Shown here one piece after another: positions 46,713 through 58,460 of a stretch of DNA of 64,000 bases. The notes beneath the pieces are model-generated. The model was not told the origin of the DNA. It worked only from the letters and a program-made list of their open reading frames with translations, and searched no databases. Origin of the DNA: Allolobophora icterica (Eukaryota; Annelida; Clitellata; Crassiclitellata; Lumbricidae). Location: assembly GCA_963556255.1 (NCBI GenBank), contig OY744610.1, forward strand, positions 63,616,298 through 63,680,297, in the 5' to 3' direction. Both the position numbers and the translations under genes were made by a program. How positions within the stretch are numbered: the stretch's first letter is position 1; each line of letters opens with the position of its first letter.

Positions 46713-47144
46713 AAGGATGTTATTATTTTATTATGTTATTATTATTAGGTAGCAAGGATGTTATTATTTGACAAGGCTCACTCAACCAGTTAAAGCATAA
46801 CCACCTTCGTATCTCGAAGCTGACCGTCATTTTTCAAGCGATAGTTTTTTCAAGATGCATCTATGCACAACCTGTCTAAACGGCGGCGTTAAGTAACGTT
46901 TTCAAATCAAACCACTAAAGAGCATTATTTTATAAATAACATTCTATATTAAATTTTCCAAAGACTTTCATCCCTATGATAAGACAGGGAGGGGTCCAAA
47001 ACCCAACTCCGCTGCGTGAGCAAAGGAAAAGGCCTACCTCCAGTCACCCCAATGGGGTCTTCTAGTTGGGTAGTTAGCCACCACCACACCTGTCTTGGAC
47101 CCCATACCTCAACATATTGTTTCTGTACAGTGCTTTGTAATGAC
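46713..47144. other. Right flank of the Polinton, unclassified
   Basis: Starts with AAGGATGTTATTATT, which is repeated about 41 bp further on (46754). A GC-richer block at 46980-47110 (CACCCCAATGGGGTCTTC) looks repeat-derived, but I cannot classify it. No gene. Confidence 0.5.
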
Positions 47145-48480
47145 GTCAATCTTCTTTGAAAAATGCGACGTCGTTAACTAAACGTAATCAAATCAACTGG
47201 TTAGTTCTACCATCAAATTTTAAAATTATATGCATGGCCGATGTCAATGGCCATGGCATCCGCAAGATGTCGTTAAACAATAACTATACGAATTAATTGT
47301 GCACAGTTGAGACGTCTTTAATTCAGTTATTTTCGACCCTATAAATTTCTCATTTTTGGCAATTGGTTTACCAATTATTCGTACTCTGGCAGTGTCAATC
47401 CCAAGCGTGGAAAAGGAGGGCGACGCTTTTCATCTTTGTTACGATACAGTGTCGTTAAACAGCAACTAACCAACAAATTTCTTTAATGTAGGCCTATAGT
47501 CAAAGTTAACGGTTCTGTCAGCCGTAAGATGTCGTTGGACACAACAATATCGGTATTGTCAGGACTTTTGAGAATTCATTTTCCTTACCGCCTTTACATG
47601 GTGTGTGTATTCACTCGTTTACGCAATGCAAACAGTTTGAATCGCTTCCGAAATCTTATCCTCTTGTGACTTGTCCTTCTTCTTCTCAATTTCTTCATCT
47701 TCATTAATCAGTAGCTTCTATAATTGCTTCTTTTTTTTGAACAATTTTCTACATTTTCTTGAATTTACTAGAACCAAAGTCAAATGTTTTCCAGGAATTT
47801 TCATGTTCCTCAATGAAAATCCAACTAAACTTAACAGGAGAAATGTCTACAATTCTTAATTTTAATAAAGAAATTAAAGTCTTTACGATTTAATTAATCC
47901 AGCAATGTTTCTCAACTCACGGGCCTTTCCCATATTTAGCACCTTCGCTCGTAAATGGTGGCTTTCATTAGTATTAATAGTGGTTAATGTCGTAATTATG
48001 TCAATTGTTATAACCCTATATATTTCCCATTCCATTAGACGTTGATTTAACTTTCTATATTTTTCCTCCAATTAGTTAAAAACAACTCAATTTGTTTAAC
48101 GTACGGTTGACGTCAGCGCAAGGTGTTGCGTATCAATTTCATGTTAAATATTATATTATGCTCATTTAAGACACCTTTAAATTAGTTGTTTCTTACGCTA
48201 TATATTTCATTCAATCATTAACAGAGTCACTCAAAGATATCGTTCAAAGCACAGTACGGTGGAGTTGAAGGCAAAATGTCGTTATGCAATAATTATTTCA
48301 TTCCACATAATATTATAATTGGATATGAAAATATAGACACCTTTAAATTATTTCCTTCTGCCCCTACATAACCTTTGTATTACATTATTCAATCGCTGAT
48401 GCAGATTCTTACAGACTAGGAGTTGTTGAGCTGAAAACTGTACATACTATAAATATGTTAACAGTTTTTAAAACCATTTG
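47145..48480 (-). repeat. Inverted composite-repeat modules
   Basis: Inverted M2 (47233-47275), inverted M1-like (about 47308), inverted M3 (47390-47465) and inverted M2' (47505-47545) appear in the order expected for one unit on the minus strand. Further inverted M1 copies are at 48170 and 48337. No gene is supported. Confidence 0.7.
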
Positions 48481-48496
48481 CATATAGGTCTATTCA

Positions 48497-48978
48497 TTCT
48501 TTCATTCATTCATTTAAAAAATTTAATATAGCGCCCCCTCAAGTTACCTACTCAGAAGCGCTCCCAGCCCAACCACGGCAATATAAACTGGACTTGATTA
48601 ACTTATAAAAAAAACAAGCGAACTATTCTTAGGCAACAGGCGTATCTGCAATGGGAGTTGATTCCAGATGGAGGGGCCAACCACAGAGAAAGCACGACGC
48701 TGCCTAGTTGCGGTCGTAGAACGAGGAACCAAGAGTTCACCCGAAGAAGGAGAGCGAAGGGCTCGGCGGCCAGTCACACGAGACAAAGGACAACAAAGCT
48801 CACATAAGTAAGCCGGGGCACAGCCAACAAGGCATCGCCAGATCAATGCAACTATTCTATAGTTGATGCGTTGCGAGATGGGAAGCCAGTGTAGTGTGTC
48901 ACGCATGTAGGCTGAGGCTGAGACAGAGGCACGTTTAGGACCAATGAGACGCGCAGCTGGTATTGATTGATTACTCAT
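48497..48978 (-). mobile_element. CR1/L2-type LINE 3' end with its tail
   Basis: The minus frame 48978-48598 reads TLHWLPISQRINYRIVALIW, APAYLCELCCPLSR and FSVVGPSIWNQLPLQIR, the classic C-terminal part of CR1/L2-type LINE ORF2. It is followed by a tail (GGGAGCGCTTCTGAGTAGGT, then GGGGGCGCTATATTAAA) and (GAAT)n. The tail matches those at 20090-20770 and of the SINE at 25231-25480. 5'-truncated. Confidence 0.85.
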
Positions 48979-49079
48979 GTAAACAATTTAACTAAAATTA
49001 AAATCTCATGGCCTCTGATTTTATATTAAGACGTTTAACTTTGGAATAAATATTAAATCTTTGATGAAATGCTCCCTCG

Positions 49080-50180
49080 CTTTCGTGCAAGTCACTGAAA
49101 ACGACTTAATTTTGTTTAAGGTATGGTCGACGTCAAAGCCAGGCGTGTTAATACAATTATTTCATGCTACATTTTATAATTAGATAAGAAAATGTTAGAC
49201 ACCTTTATATTAGTTGTTTCTGACTTCATATATATTTTATATTTCCTTCAATTTCTGGTGGCACACAAGATAAATAATCTGCAATCGAGAAACTGAACTT
49301 ATATGCAAATAAATGTTTAAAGGATGTCTTGCAACGGCCACAGAAGCCATAAGATGTTATTAAAGTTTTGTAATAATAATATTAATAGCAGCATTCGCTT
49401 AGAAAACGCCTCATTGATCTCCTGCGAGTCACTGAAAACCACTTAATTTCCTTCAACTTATGGTCGACGTCAACGCCAGATGTCGCTAAAGAATATGGCG
49501 CTACGTATTCTATTCTATTTGGCTTAGTTGTGTCATCTTTAAATCGATTATTCAGATCCTATAGCCTTAGCTATTAGTACCAACAGTGCCAGGTAACGCC
49601 AGTCCCAAGCATACAGAAAAGAGGAGGGCAACGCTAATCATCTCTGTTTTGAAACAACGTCGTTAAACAGCAACTAATCAACACTCATCTAGTTAATATC
49701 CCTGTTATCAACAACACTCAACATCCGTTCCGTTAACATATAGAGCTCCTCTGACTAGATTTTCTGATAGAGGCGCCATATAAATTCCTAAAACTACAAT
49801 CGATGTATTCTAGTCGCGGTCTTTGAAAAACTGTGTAATTCGAATATATAATATAGTCTGTGGAATAATACTCGCTTTTGACCGCGGTTTGACCCCGGCT
49901 TTTGCACGGAATCTGTGCGTCTTCCTCCAGTCACCAGGTGGCAACAGGCAACTAGAAATCGACGCTGCTATGGCGACGGACGTAATAAGGGCAACATTTA
50001 TTTAACTATTTAGTATCTAACTATTTCTATGTCTATTTATTGAACCATTTATTTATTGGCCCTTAATTCTTTGTGTATCCATTCATTTTATTATTTATTT
50101 ATTTATATTTATTAATCATTATATTTAATTTGTTATCTTATCTCAATATAATTGAATGTTTATTTCAGTTTTCATTTATT
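49080..50180 (-). repeat. Inverted composite-repeat modules and AT-rich spacer
   Basis: Inverted M2 is at 49120-49150 and 49460-49490, inverted M1 at 49197, inverted M3 at 49585-49665 (GAGGAGGGCAACGCTAATCA). 49850-50000 is homologous to 52335-52475 (GCGTCTTCCTCCAGTCACCA compared with GCGTCTTTCTCCAGTCACCA). 50000-50180 is TTTATT-rich. No gene. Confidence 0.65.
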
Positions 50181-50840
50181 TCCACTTAAATTTCTTTATG
50201 GTAGAGCTTTTTTTCAGGGAAAGGGACAGGACCTTGCACAACTGACGAATGTTTATTAAGTTGAGAAAATCAAACAAGATGCAGATACGATTACTATATA
50301 GCACTTTGAAAAACGATTTACAGACGTCGAAGTATATCGCCATCTGTAATCTCCATATAGTGTTTGTCATTGGACTGAATTAACAAACTCCAGATTTTAT
50401 ATTCATGTTTAGATTGCGAAGGGAAACTGCTATCTGCAAATCTCAATGGTATTTTTTTATTCGAACCTGGAAATACGTGATCGTTTCACTGGATCCTGCA
50501 GAAAATATCGCAGTTTTCTCTTTTGGTTCATGGGCCAACTCTGTGGAATTCTTTGCCCACTGAATTTAATATTCCTGCCTACTGTACACTGTGCAGTGTA
50601 CACCATTTTGAAACACATATAAATCGGTATTTGATAGAATCACTATGTACTATGTTTGACATAAGATAAGTGGCTGGTATGTGCATTTAATAAATCTGTA
50701 TGCACCGACTGCACGAGCATCAACTTGTACATTTCTGCACCCTGGCACATTTCTTTACTTTGGTTTGATGGCCAGTGTTACTGTGTATGGAATAAGAAAT
50801 AAGAAAGGATCGATCCTGACAAGGTTAGCAAATGATCATT
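50181..50840 (+). mobile_element. Decayed LINE 3' region copy
   Basis: Homologous to 54230-54760 and 57640-58170 (shared AAACTGCTATCTGCAAAT, TTTTGGTTCATGGGCCAACT, CCTGCCTACTGTACACTG, AATCACTATGTACTATG). The end of a LINE frame is recognisable but full of stops. Followed by M1 at 50865. Confidence 0.65.
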
Positions 50841-51180
50841 ATATACCATCTGAGATATACGATTTTAAGGTGTCTAAGTAGATCATTATTAGTTGTCACT
50901 GTTATCAGTAGTAATCACTACTTAAAGACATCTTGAGGTTGGCCGAACAGTTGACCTTACCTTTCATTATACTGCATTTGATTGAGCAACATTCATAAGG
51001 TTTACCTCGGCCTTTAAGCCATGAAATGTTGTTAAAAAGAAGATTATCAGCGTCGCCCTCTTTCTTTACCCAGTTGTGGACTGGCTCCTCCAGAGCAGTG
51101 GCGGAAAATATGGCATCACCCTCTTCCTTTTTACATGCTTCGGACTTAATCTTGATAATAATAAATAATAATAGTAATAA
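50841..51180 (+). repeat. Composite-repeat modules
   Basis: M1 (50865), M2-like (50925-50955), a second M2'-like stretch (51010-51035), M3 (51045-51105). AAT-type microsatellite follows at 51155-51185. Confidence 0.65.
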
Positions 51181-51184
51181 TCTT

Positions 51185-51470
51185 CTTTATTATTTCAAAC
51201 TGACAGACGCAGTAAGATCACATTGAAACATGACAGTAGTGCCTTTCCCGATCGTTTTCCGTTTTCTCCTCTGTTTCTTCTTTTTCTTTTCTATGTTATT
51301 TCTTCCGTCGGTGTAGTAAACCTTGTGTCGGGTTTCCGTTGGTCTTCGTTGCCAGCCATCCTCGGCCTTAACTGACCGACCCGTCCGTCGTCCACCCGTC
51401 CACCACCACCACCACCACCAGTCCACCACCACCACCACCCAGCTACCTAATCCCATTTCACTTAATCACG
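51185..51470. other. Repeat-derived spacer with (CCA)n
   Basis: 51245-51310 is related to 56150-56215 (TTTCCCGATCGTT, then CCTCTGTTT), so it belongs to a dispersed element. CCA microsatellite at 51400-51440. No gene. Confidence 0.55.
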
Positions 51471-51560
51471 ATGGATGGATGGATCCAGAGTTTAACGACA
51501 GCTTGTGGCATCGAGGGCCGTTGACGTAGACAGAAATTATTTTGAACAGTTACGGTTGTA
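51471..51560 (+). repeat. Module M2' copy
   Basis: GATGGATGGATCCAGAGTTT, then GGGCCGTTGACGTAGACAGA: a diverged relative of the identical pair at 19280 and 55399. Confidence 0.75.
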
Positions 51561-51625
51561 CCCAATGCAGAACCGTCTATTATGTCTGGGGTTTTCATTA
51601 ATTCTCTTTATTTCTCCGGGACCAA

Positions 51626-51952
51626 TCACATTAAATCATCTGAGAGGCGTACACGCCGTGTATACGAGCGTTGTATTAAATTGTATTGTATTGTATTCGG
51701 GTAATTATAAAACCTTCTAGCGGGAGGGCCATTCAGAAGCGCTCCCAGTGCGAGAGACCCCGAAAGAAAAAAAGCTTTAAGAAAGGTAAAAGAAGAAGAG
51801 ATGTTAATTGAGAGAATAGAACAACGAACGAACGGAGGAAGCTTATTCCAAAGAGACGTTAATGAAAGAAAATCAATGTTAGAGTTTAGCAGAAGTAGAA
51901 ATCCAACAAAGAAGTAGGAAGACAACGGCCAAGACCGCTTCCTTCCAATCAT
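51626..51952 (-). mobile_element. LINE 3' end fragment
   Basis: The minus frame contains FLSLTSLWNKLPPFVR, the 'WNxLPxxVR' landmark near the C-terminus of CR1/Jockey LINE proteins, followed by GGGAGCGCTTCTGAATGG and a (ATACA)n-like tail. The rest is degraded. Confidence 0.65.
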
Positions 51953-51959
51953 ATTGTTT

Positions 51960-53021
51960 CAGCGATATCAATCCTATCCCTTCTATTATATTCGCATTAC
52001 GGTTCTCAAGAGAATGAGTTTATGCTCGTCTTCTAATATGATTAGAGTTCCGAACGAAAATGAGCAATTTATAGAGATAGAATAACCCAATTTAAGGTGT
52101 CTAAGCAGAGTTTTACAATTGTATTGCTTCTTTGTTATCGGCGCCGTATAAATTCCTAATCACAATTGCAGTCGCTAATTTTAAGCAGAATTTTCAGATA
52201 ATAAACCTGATGTAATCTGTTTTGAAGAAACACACTTGAAACCAAACCAGAATTATTATTTACCTGGGTACAATGTAGACTATATTTTTTTGCAGTTGTA
52301 TTCTTTGAGATACTTTGTAATCGGATATCTGCGTTCATAGTCTGTCGAATTGTCCTCGTTTCAGACCGAGAATTGACCCCGTCTATCGTCCTGGATCTGT
52401 GCGTCTTTCTCCAGTCACCAGGTGGTAGCAGTCAACTAGAAATCGACGTTGCTATGGCGACGAACGTAATAAAGAACGAGAGGCAGTTGCTGACTTTTCT
52501 TCGCTGAAACTATACACAATAACATTTATTTAACTGTTTATACCTTTATTTTTTTAAACTATCAATTTATTAAATTGTTTATTGGTCACTTAACTATATG
52601 CGTATTCATTCGTTTTATTATTTATTTCTATTTATTTATAATTATTTTGTATTTAGTTATATCTCTATGCAATTGAATATTTATTTATTTGTGTGCAATT
52701 AATTTTCTTTTTCCCAGCGGAGGAAGGGAGAGACGGAGAGAGAGGGGGAGAGAAAGAACACTGGCTGGAGTATAGATGGGATACTAACCGGTTCCTGAAA
52801 TAATCACAAGTGTCTGCTGCACACTCTTCCTCAAACTGTACTTGGATTGGTAAGTGAAATATCAGCGATTACAATGAATTACACTCTCAGAAATTCACAC
52901 AACACACTGCACACTCCAGCCAAGTCACCCGCACTCGGCAATGTCAACTGCGTACTCTGTGCTGGAACAGATACTCTATTCCAGGCCCTGACACTAACGG
53001 AATAGATGATCGAAGGTCATT
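51960..53021. other. No gene recognised
   Basis: Contains an M1 copy (52090, AATTTAAGGTGTCTAAGCAG), a block shared with 49850-50000 (52335-52475), TTTATT-rich DNA (52520-52700) and a GA-rich run (52720-52760). Confidence 0.55.
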
Positions 53022-53029
53022 CCCCAGAT

Positions 53030-53345
53030 CAGTGCTTCCCAAAGTGGGTTCCGCGGAACCTTAGGGTTCCATGAGGGGAAGACAAGGGTTCCGCGAAGCA
53101 ATTTTATAAGTGTTGTTTGAATGTGTTGTTACATTATAAATCAGATTCACAGGTGAAGACAAGGGTTCCTTGGAGAAATTTCATTTAAAACAATTTCTAA
53201 TCTAATTTTTATCGATTAAAACTGTGCACATCTGGATCACTGTTCGAAAATATTGTACCAGAATATGTTGTATTTAGGTCGGGGTTTCGTCAAAACATTT
53301 TCAAGTCAAAAGGGTTCCGTAGCCAAAAAAGATTGGGAAGCACTG
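53030..53345. mobile_element. hAT-type MITE with 8-bp target duplication
   Basis: A 316-bp element with inverted ends CAGTGCTTCCCAA and TTGGGAAGCACTG. It is flanked by perfect 8-bp direct repeats CCCCAGAT (53022-53029 and 53346-53353), the target-site length of hAT transposons. The interior has repeated GGGTTCCGCG motifs and no transposase, so it is non-autonomous. Confidence 0.9.
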
Positions 53346-53439
53346 CCCCAGATGATGCTCCATATCCAGCCCAGGATTAGGATGAACGTAGCCAGTTGCA
53401 GTAGACCGGAAGCCAGGTTGAGTGCGCATGCGTGAACCG

Positions 53440-54229
53440 GTCTGTTCATCCCTGTTGTTCCGCAGCAGAAGACGCTGAAGGCGGCGATTATCGTTCTTTC
53501 GCAAGAAAAATACAGAACCTAAGATTTCATCAGTTTATGGCTGTCAGGGCCGTTGACGTAAATTATACTTCAAACTCTAATTGGACACCCTTAAATCGAG
53601 TTAATCAGGGTTATATATGCACATTTCGATTTATTGTAGGCGGTACGTGGAGTCAGCGCTGTACAAATAATACAACACCTCTTTTAAGTGAGATATTTGC
53701 CCTATAAGTAAAAACTCGGATGACGCGAACCTTGCTCCTGAGTTAACCTGATTGAGTCATCGTCTAATGCCTTGTACATGACGAACACGTTGCTAGAGAA
53801 GTCATCGTGTTGGATTAGATTGAATTGCATTGATCAGATATGAACGACACCTTGCGGCTGTCAGGGCCTTTTACATCGATATAACTCAAGTATTTGGTAG
53901 ACCACTATGATAGATCTAAGAACAGCAGCTTTAGTAGTTCCGATGTTTTTCGACATGTTGTTGCTACCAGCGCCGTTGACGTCGCCGTCCGTATTTTTTG
54001 GCTTTGGACTGGCACTACCTGGTACTACTGAGGAACGTTGACTAAACCGATAGAAAAGCAATTAGATGTAAGCTTTGTGAACGATTATACTATATAACAT
54101 TGTAAAAGCGATTTAAAGGTGTCGAAAAAGATCACAACGTGATCAGGAGTAATCACTGTTGAAGAACATCTTGCGGTTGCCAGACTCATATTGGATGCTG
54201 TATCGGTTCCCGATGCACATTGTATAAAC
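53440..54229 (+). repeat. Composite-repeat modules
   Basis: M2 copies at 53530-53560, 53845-53875 and 53945-53985, inverted M1-like ACACCCTTAAATCGAG at 53586, and M1 at 54112 followed by M2 at 54160. No gene. Confidence 0.65.
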
Positions 54230-54950
54230 AATTCCATTGTAATTCTACACTATTATCACCATGTGTAAACTCCCTTATTGAAACAGTACTCAGCCCTGGT
54301 TAGTCAGTCTAGGAATCCTGTCATTGTACTGGATTGACAAACTGCAGATTTTTATATCTATGTTTAGATTGCGAGACGAAACTGTTATCAACAAATCACC
54401 TTTGGTATTTTTTTTTATCTGAAGCTGGAAATATATGATCGTTTCATTGGATCTTGCAGTAAATATCGCACATATTAAGCTCGCAGAAATATTAGGCAGA
54501 TTTCTCTTTTGGTTCATGGGCCAACTCTGTTGAGTTCCTTGCCCACTGAGTTAATTTTCCTGCCTACTGTACACCATTGTAAAGTACATATTAAACGGTA
54601 TTTTATAGAATCACTATGTGTATCATACGATAAGAGGCTGATATATGTGTAATCAATAAATCTTTATGCACTAGTGGACAAGCATCAACTTGTACATTTC
54701 TTGGACCATTTCTTTACTAGTTTCGAGTCATGCTTTGATGGTCAGTTTTATTGTGTGTATGGAAACAGGAATGGGAAAGAAGCAGTTGAGCAAAATTGTT
54801 CCTTTTGGGTTTACCCGTTGACACTAAAGAACTACTGCAGCAAATTGTAACTTGAACTTGTATTTTGAGCATCATCATTAAAGCTTATGAATCGTGAACT
54901 GGATTGAATTTAAATCGATAGTACATTAATATTATATAACCAGCCTAGAG
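54230..54950 (+). mobile_element. Decayed LINE 3' region copy (SINE-free)
   Basis: Same region as 24951-25830 but without the SINE: CTGCAGATTTTTATATCTAT (54342-54361) runs directly into GTTTAGATTGCGAGACG. It therefore records the empty site of the SINE at 25231-25480. Confidence 0.7.
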
Positions 54951-55640
54951 AAATGAAATCTAAAAGCGTTTAGCGAAATTACATTTATATAGCATCTGAG
55001 ATAAACGGTTTTAAGGTGTCTAAGTAGATCAGTATACATGTAAGTTTCAAATATCAGTTAAACCGGTATTTGATACACTATATGTGTAAAATATGATAAG
55101 TGGTTGATATATGTATAATTAATTAATTTGTGTGCACTAACTGCACAGATTTTGCTTTGTACATTTCTGTTCCTTCGTGATGGTTTTTTTCGATGCCATT
55201 TCTTCTGTTGGTCAACTTCCTTTCTAACATAATAATCGCAGCATAATATTTACAGTATATAGGAGTTTCTGTTTAACGAATTTGTGTCAATACAAATAGC
55301 CTTTTTTGTATCCTTTGTATCTTTTATCGTATTCAGTGTTACTGCGCATGGAAATAGACATGAAAAGGCGAAAGCCCGCCATAAATATCTAACAGCTGGA
55401 TGGATGGATCCAGGGTTTAACGACATCTTATAGCAACAAAGGCTGTTGACGTCGACAGAAATTAGTTTGGCATATTACAGCTCTCATATTTATTTTATTT
55501 TATATTATTTTTATTTTTATTTCATATTTTATTTGGCATATTACAGCGATTAGCGAAAATGACTTTATAGCAAATTTCTTTCACGATTTTAAGGTGTCTA
55601 AGTAGATCTTAACGTTTTCAGTAGTAATCACTTTTGTAAT
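54951..55640 (+). repeat. Composite-repeat modules with a partial LINE copy
   Basis: M1 at 55012, a partial LINE 3' region at 55040-55210, M2' at 55399-55484 and M1 at 55590. No gene. Confidence 0.65.
55399..55484 (+). repeat. 86-bp copy identical to 19280-19365
   Basis: A module M2' copy that matches 19280-19365 at every base; the similarity ends sharply on both sides. Confidence 0.9.
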
Positions 55641-56240
55641 AACTTTTCTCTTAAAATGTGTAGTTCAGAGACTTTGTCACAAATTAATTGGTTACATTTT
55701 TTGATTGTAATATGCAATACGAAATAATATGCTGTATTGTCTTTCGTGTACGGCGCTATGCGTTTCATAGCGCTTTTTGATAAAGAATATACTTTTTTAC
55801 TTACTTAATTACAGAAGTCACCATTCGCTTTGGAATTACACTGTATTCCATCAAGAGCTTTTTCATCTTCCTCTACCAACCAGATTCCTCGAGGATACGT
55901 GCTCCTTCCTTTAGCGTGTAGATTTTCTTAAATTCTTGTTTTGCTGTATTTTCTGTTGTTTTCTGCTTCGTTTGCACGTTCTTGTTGTTCTCGATGTTAT
56001 TTGCGCGCCTTCACCAAAGCTACGCCTTCAGAAGTCGTCGGTTGGTGTGGGATTGCACTTTACCCGAAAGAGTGGCCAGTTCTTCCTTCTGCTAACCCGC
56101 TTCTTCCGTCTGTCAATCCGACTTCAGCTTCGTCTTCTTCTGGTGCCTTTTCCCGATCGTTCTCCGTTTCCTCCTCTGTTTGTTTTTTCCGATGCCATTT
56201 CTTCTGTTGGTCTTCTGTTGGACTTCTAGACAGCAGCTAC
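55641..56240. other. No gene recognised
   Basis: Pyrimidine-rich sequence with a part (56150-56215) shared with 51245-51310 and 55185-55220. The ~100-codon frames here show no family features. Confidence 0.5.
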
Positions 56241-56249
56241 TAAGTTATG

Positions 56250-56770
<521 letters not shown>

Positions 56771-57159
56771 AACTTGTTTCTGAAGCCTGATAAACCATGG
56801 GAGGATTTCAAAAAGCTCACGATTTGTACATTTACATCCAGTGCTTGAAAAGTGCCAGCGACCTCAGCACCTAGCCATGGAAAGTAGTTTTATCACATGG
56901 CGGAATTTTTATGAGGCCCACAGGTCAGAAAATTCTGAGCGAATTGTTTTTTTTATATAAAATACAAAAGGCATTTGGTATTTGCAATAACATTTTGCAC
57001 GAAGGACTTTTGTAAATACGAATTCGGAATTCTCTGCAGTCTGTATTTAAAGTTAATTTCCTTGAATAAAATAAACTACTCACGTTTTCATTTAAATATC
57101 GATTTCACAATTTTTTGTGTAAGGAAAAGAAGTCTTGGCCTAAATGGAATTTTTTTGGT
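56771..57159. other. No gene recognised
   Basis: AT-rich spacer without recognisable features. Confidence 0.5.
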
Positions 57160-57268
57160 CTTGGTCTCGGTCTTGGTCTGGAGGCTAAAAATCTTGGTCT
57201 TGGTCTTGGTCTTGATCTTGAAGTTCAAAGTCTTGGTCTTGGTCTTGGTCTTGGTCTTGGTCTTGAGG
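57160..57268. repeat. TTGGTC hexanucleotide minisatellite
   Basis: Imperfect (TTGGTC)n interrupted by GAGGCTAAAAA and AAGTTCAAAG units. The Leu-Val and Lys-Thr frames are artefacts. Confidence 0.95.
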
Positions 57269-57349
57269 TTTAAGGTCTTGATAACAAGACTGCCTGGCAC
57301 TATTATGAACTTTGAATGAAAGGACCATGAATATCAAAAAGTAGTAGTA

Positions 57350-57615
57350 GTTTCAGTTTAGCGACGCTGTGTCAAAACAAAGATGATTAGCGTCGCCCTC
57401 CTCCTTTATCCAGGTTTGGGACTGGCACTGTCAGAGTACGAACAGTGGCTTTTAGCAATGCTATATAAATATCGTTTGCTGTTCAATATCAAAAAGTGAA
57501 CAGCAAACGATATTTATATAGCATTGCTAAAAGCCATCTAAAGGTGTCGAAATAGATCACAACGTTGTCAATAGAAATCCCTGTTGAAGGACATCTAGCG
57601 GTTGCCAGACTCACA
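57350..57615 (+). repeat. Composite-repeat unit M3-M1-M2
   Basis: M3 (57356-57445) is the cleanest copy: GATTAGCGTCGCCCTCCTCC, then GGGACTGGCACTGTCAGAGT. M1 follows at 57497-57560 and M2 at 57588. Between M3 and M1 lies the palindrome below. Confidence 0.75.
57446..57536. repeat. Perfect 40-bp inverted repeat with 11-nt loop
   Basis: Arms 57446-57485 (TGGCTTTTAGCAATGC...TGTTCA) and 57497-57536 are exact reverse complements. The loop is ATATCAAAAAG. The right arm is the head of module M1 (TATATAGCA), so the structure is two M1 heads facing each other. Confidence 0.97.
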
Positions 57616-57639
57616 TTGGATGTATTGGTTCCCCTTTCA

Positions 57640-58230
57640 CACGTTGTAAACTGTACTGTTGTAATTCTACGCTATTCGCACCATCTTTAAACTCCCCACG
57701 GAGACATTACTCAGCCCTTGTCTGTCAGTCTAGAAGTCCTGCCATTTGACTTGATTAGTAAACTGCAGATTTTTATATTTATGTTTAGTCTTCATTCTTC
57801 AATAGGAAACTGTTGCCTGTATATTTTTCTAGGTAGTTTTATTCTGAACCTGGAATATACTAGATCTTGCGGTAAGTATGTGAGTCTCACATATTACACT
57901 CGCACAAATATAAGGCATTTTCAATTTTGGTTCGTGGGCCTACGTTGTAGCATTCCTTGCCCACTGAGTTAATGTTCCTGTCTACTGTACACCATTTTAT
58001 AACACACTAAAACGGTGTTTGATGGAATCACTGTCTGTGTGAAACATACGATGAATGGTTGATGTATAGGTAATTCATAAATCTTCTGCTCAAACATAAT
58101 TTCGTACATTTCTGCACTTGCACATTTCTTTACTAGTTTCGACTTGTTCTTTGGGGATCAGTGTTACTGTGTACGGAAAATGACAGAGGAAAAGGTTCGA
58201 TAAATCTAACAATTATGCCTGAAATGATGT
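57640..58230 (+). mobile_element. Decayed LINE 3' region copy
   Basis: Homologous to the copies at 24951, 50181 and 54230. TTCGTGGGCCTACGTTGTAG, then AAACGGTGTTTGATGGAATC, then the end near 58170. Followed again by M1 (58258), as in all other copies. Confidence 0.65.
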
Positions 58231-58234
58231 TTAT

Positions 58235-58400
58235 ATAGCAGATGATATACGCGATTTTAAGGTGTCGAAGTAGATTCTAACGTCCAGTAGTAATTACTGT
58301 TGAAGGACATTTGCGGTGGCCCCGACCATAATTGACCTTACCTTATATTAATCATTACATACTTTTCTTGCTACCGATTACGCAGCAATTCATAAGGTAA
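58235..58400 (+). repeat. Modules M1-M2
   Basis: TATATAGCAGATGATATACG, then TTTTAAGGTGTCGAAG, then AAGGACATTTGCGGTGGC. Confidence 0.65.
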
Positions 58401-58460
58401 GGCAAGAGAAAGAGACCTCTCAATACATCATCGAGCTCTTCAAATGCAGGCGATGTTTCG

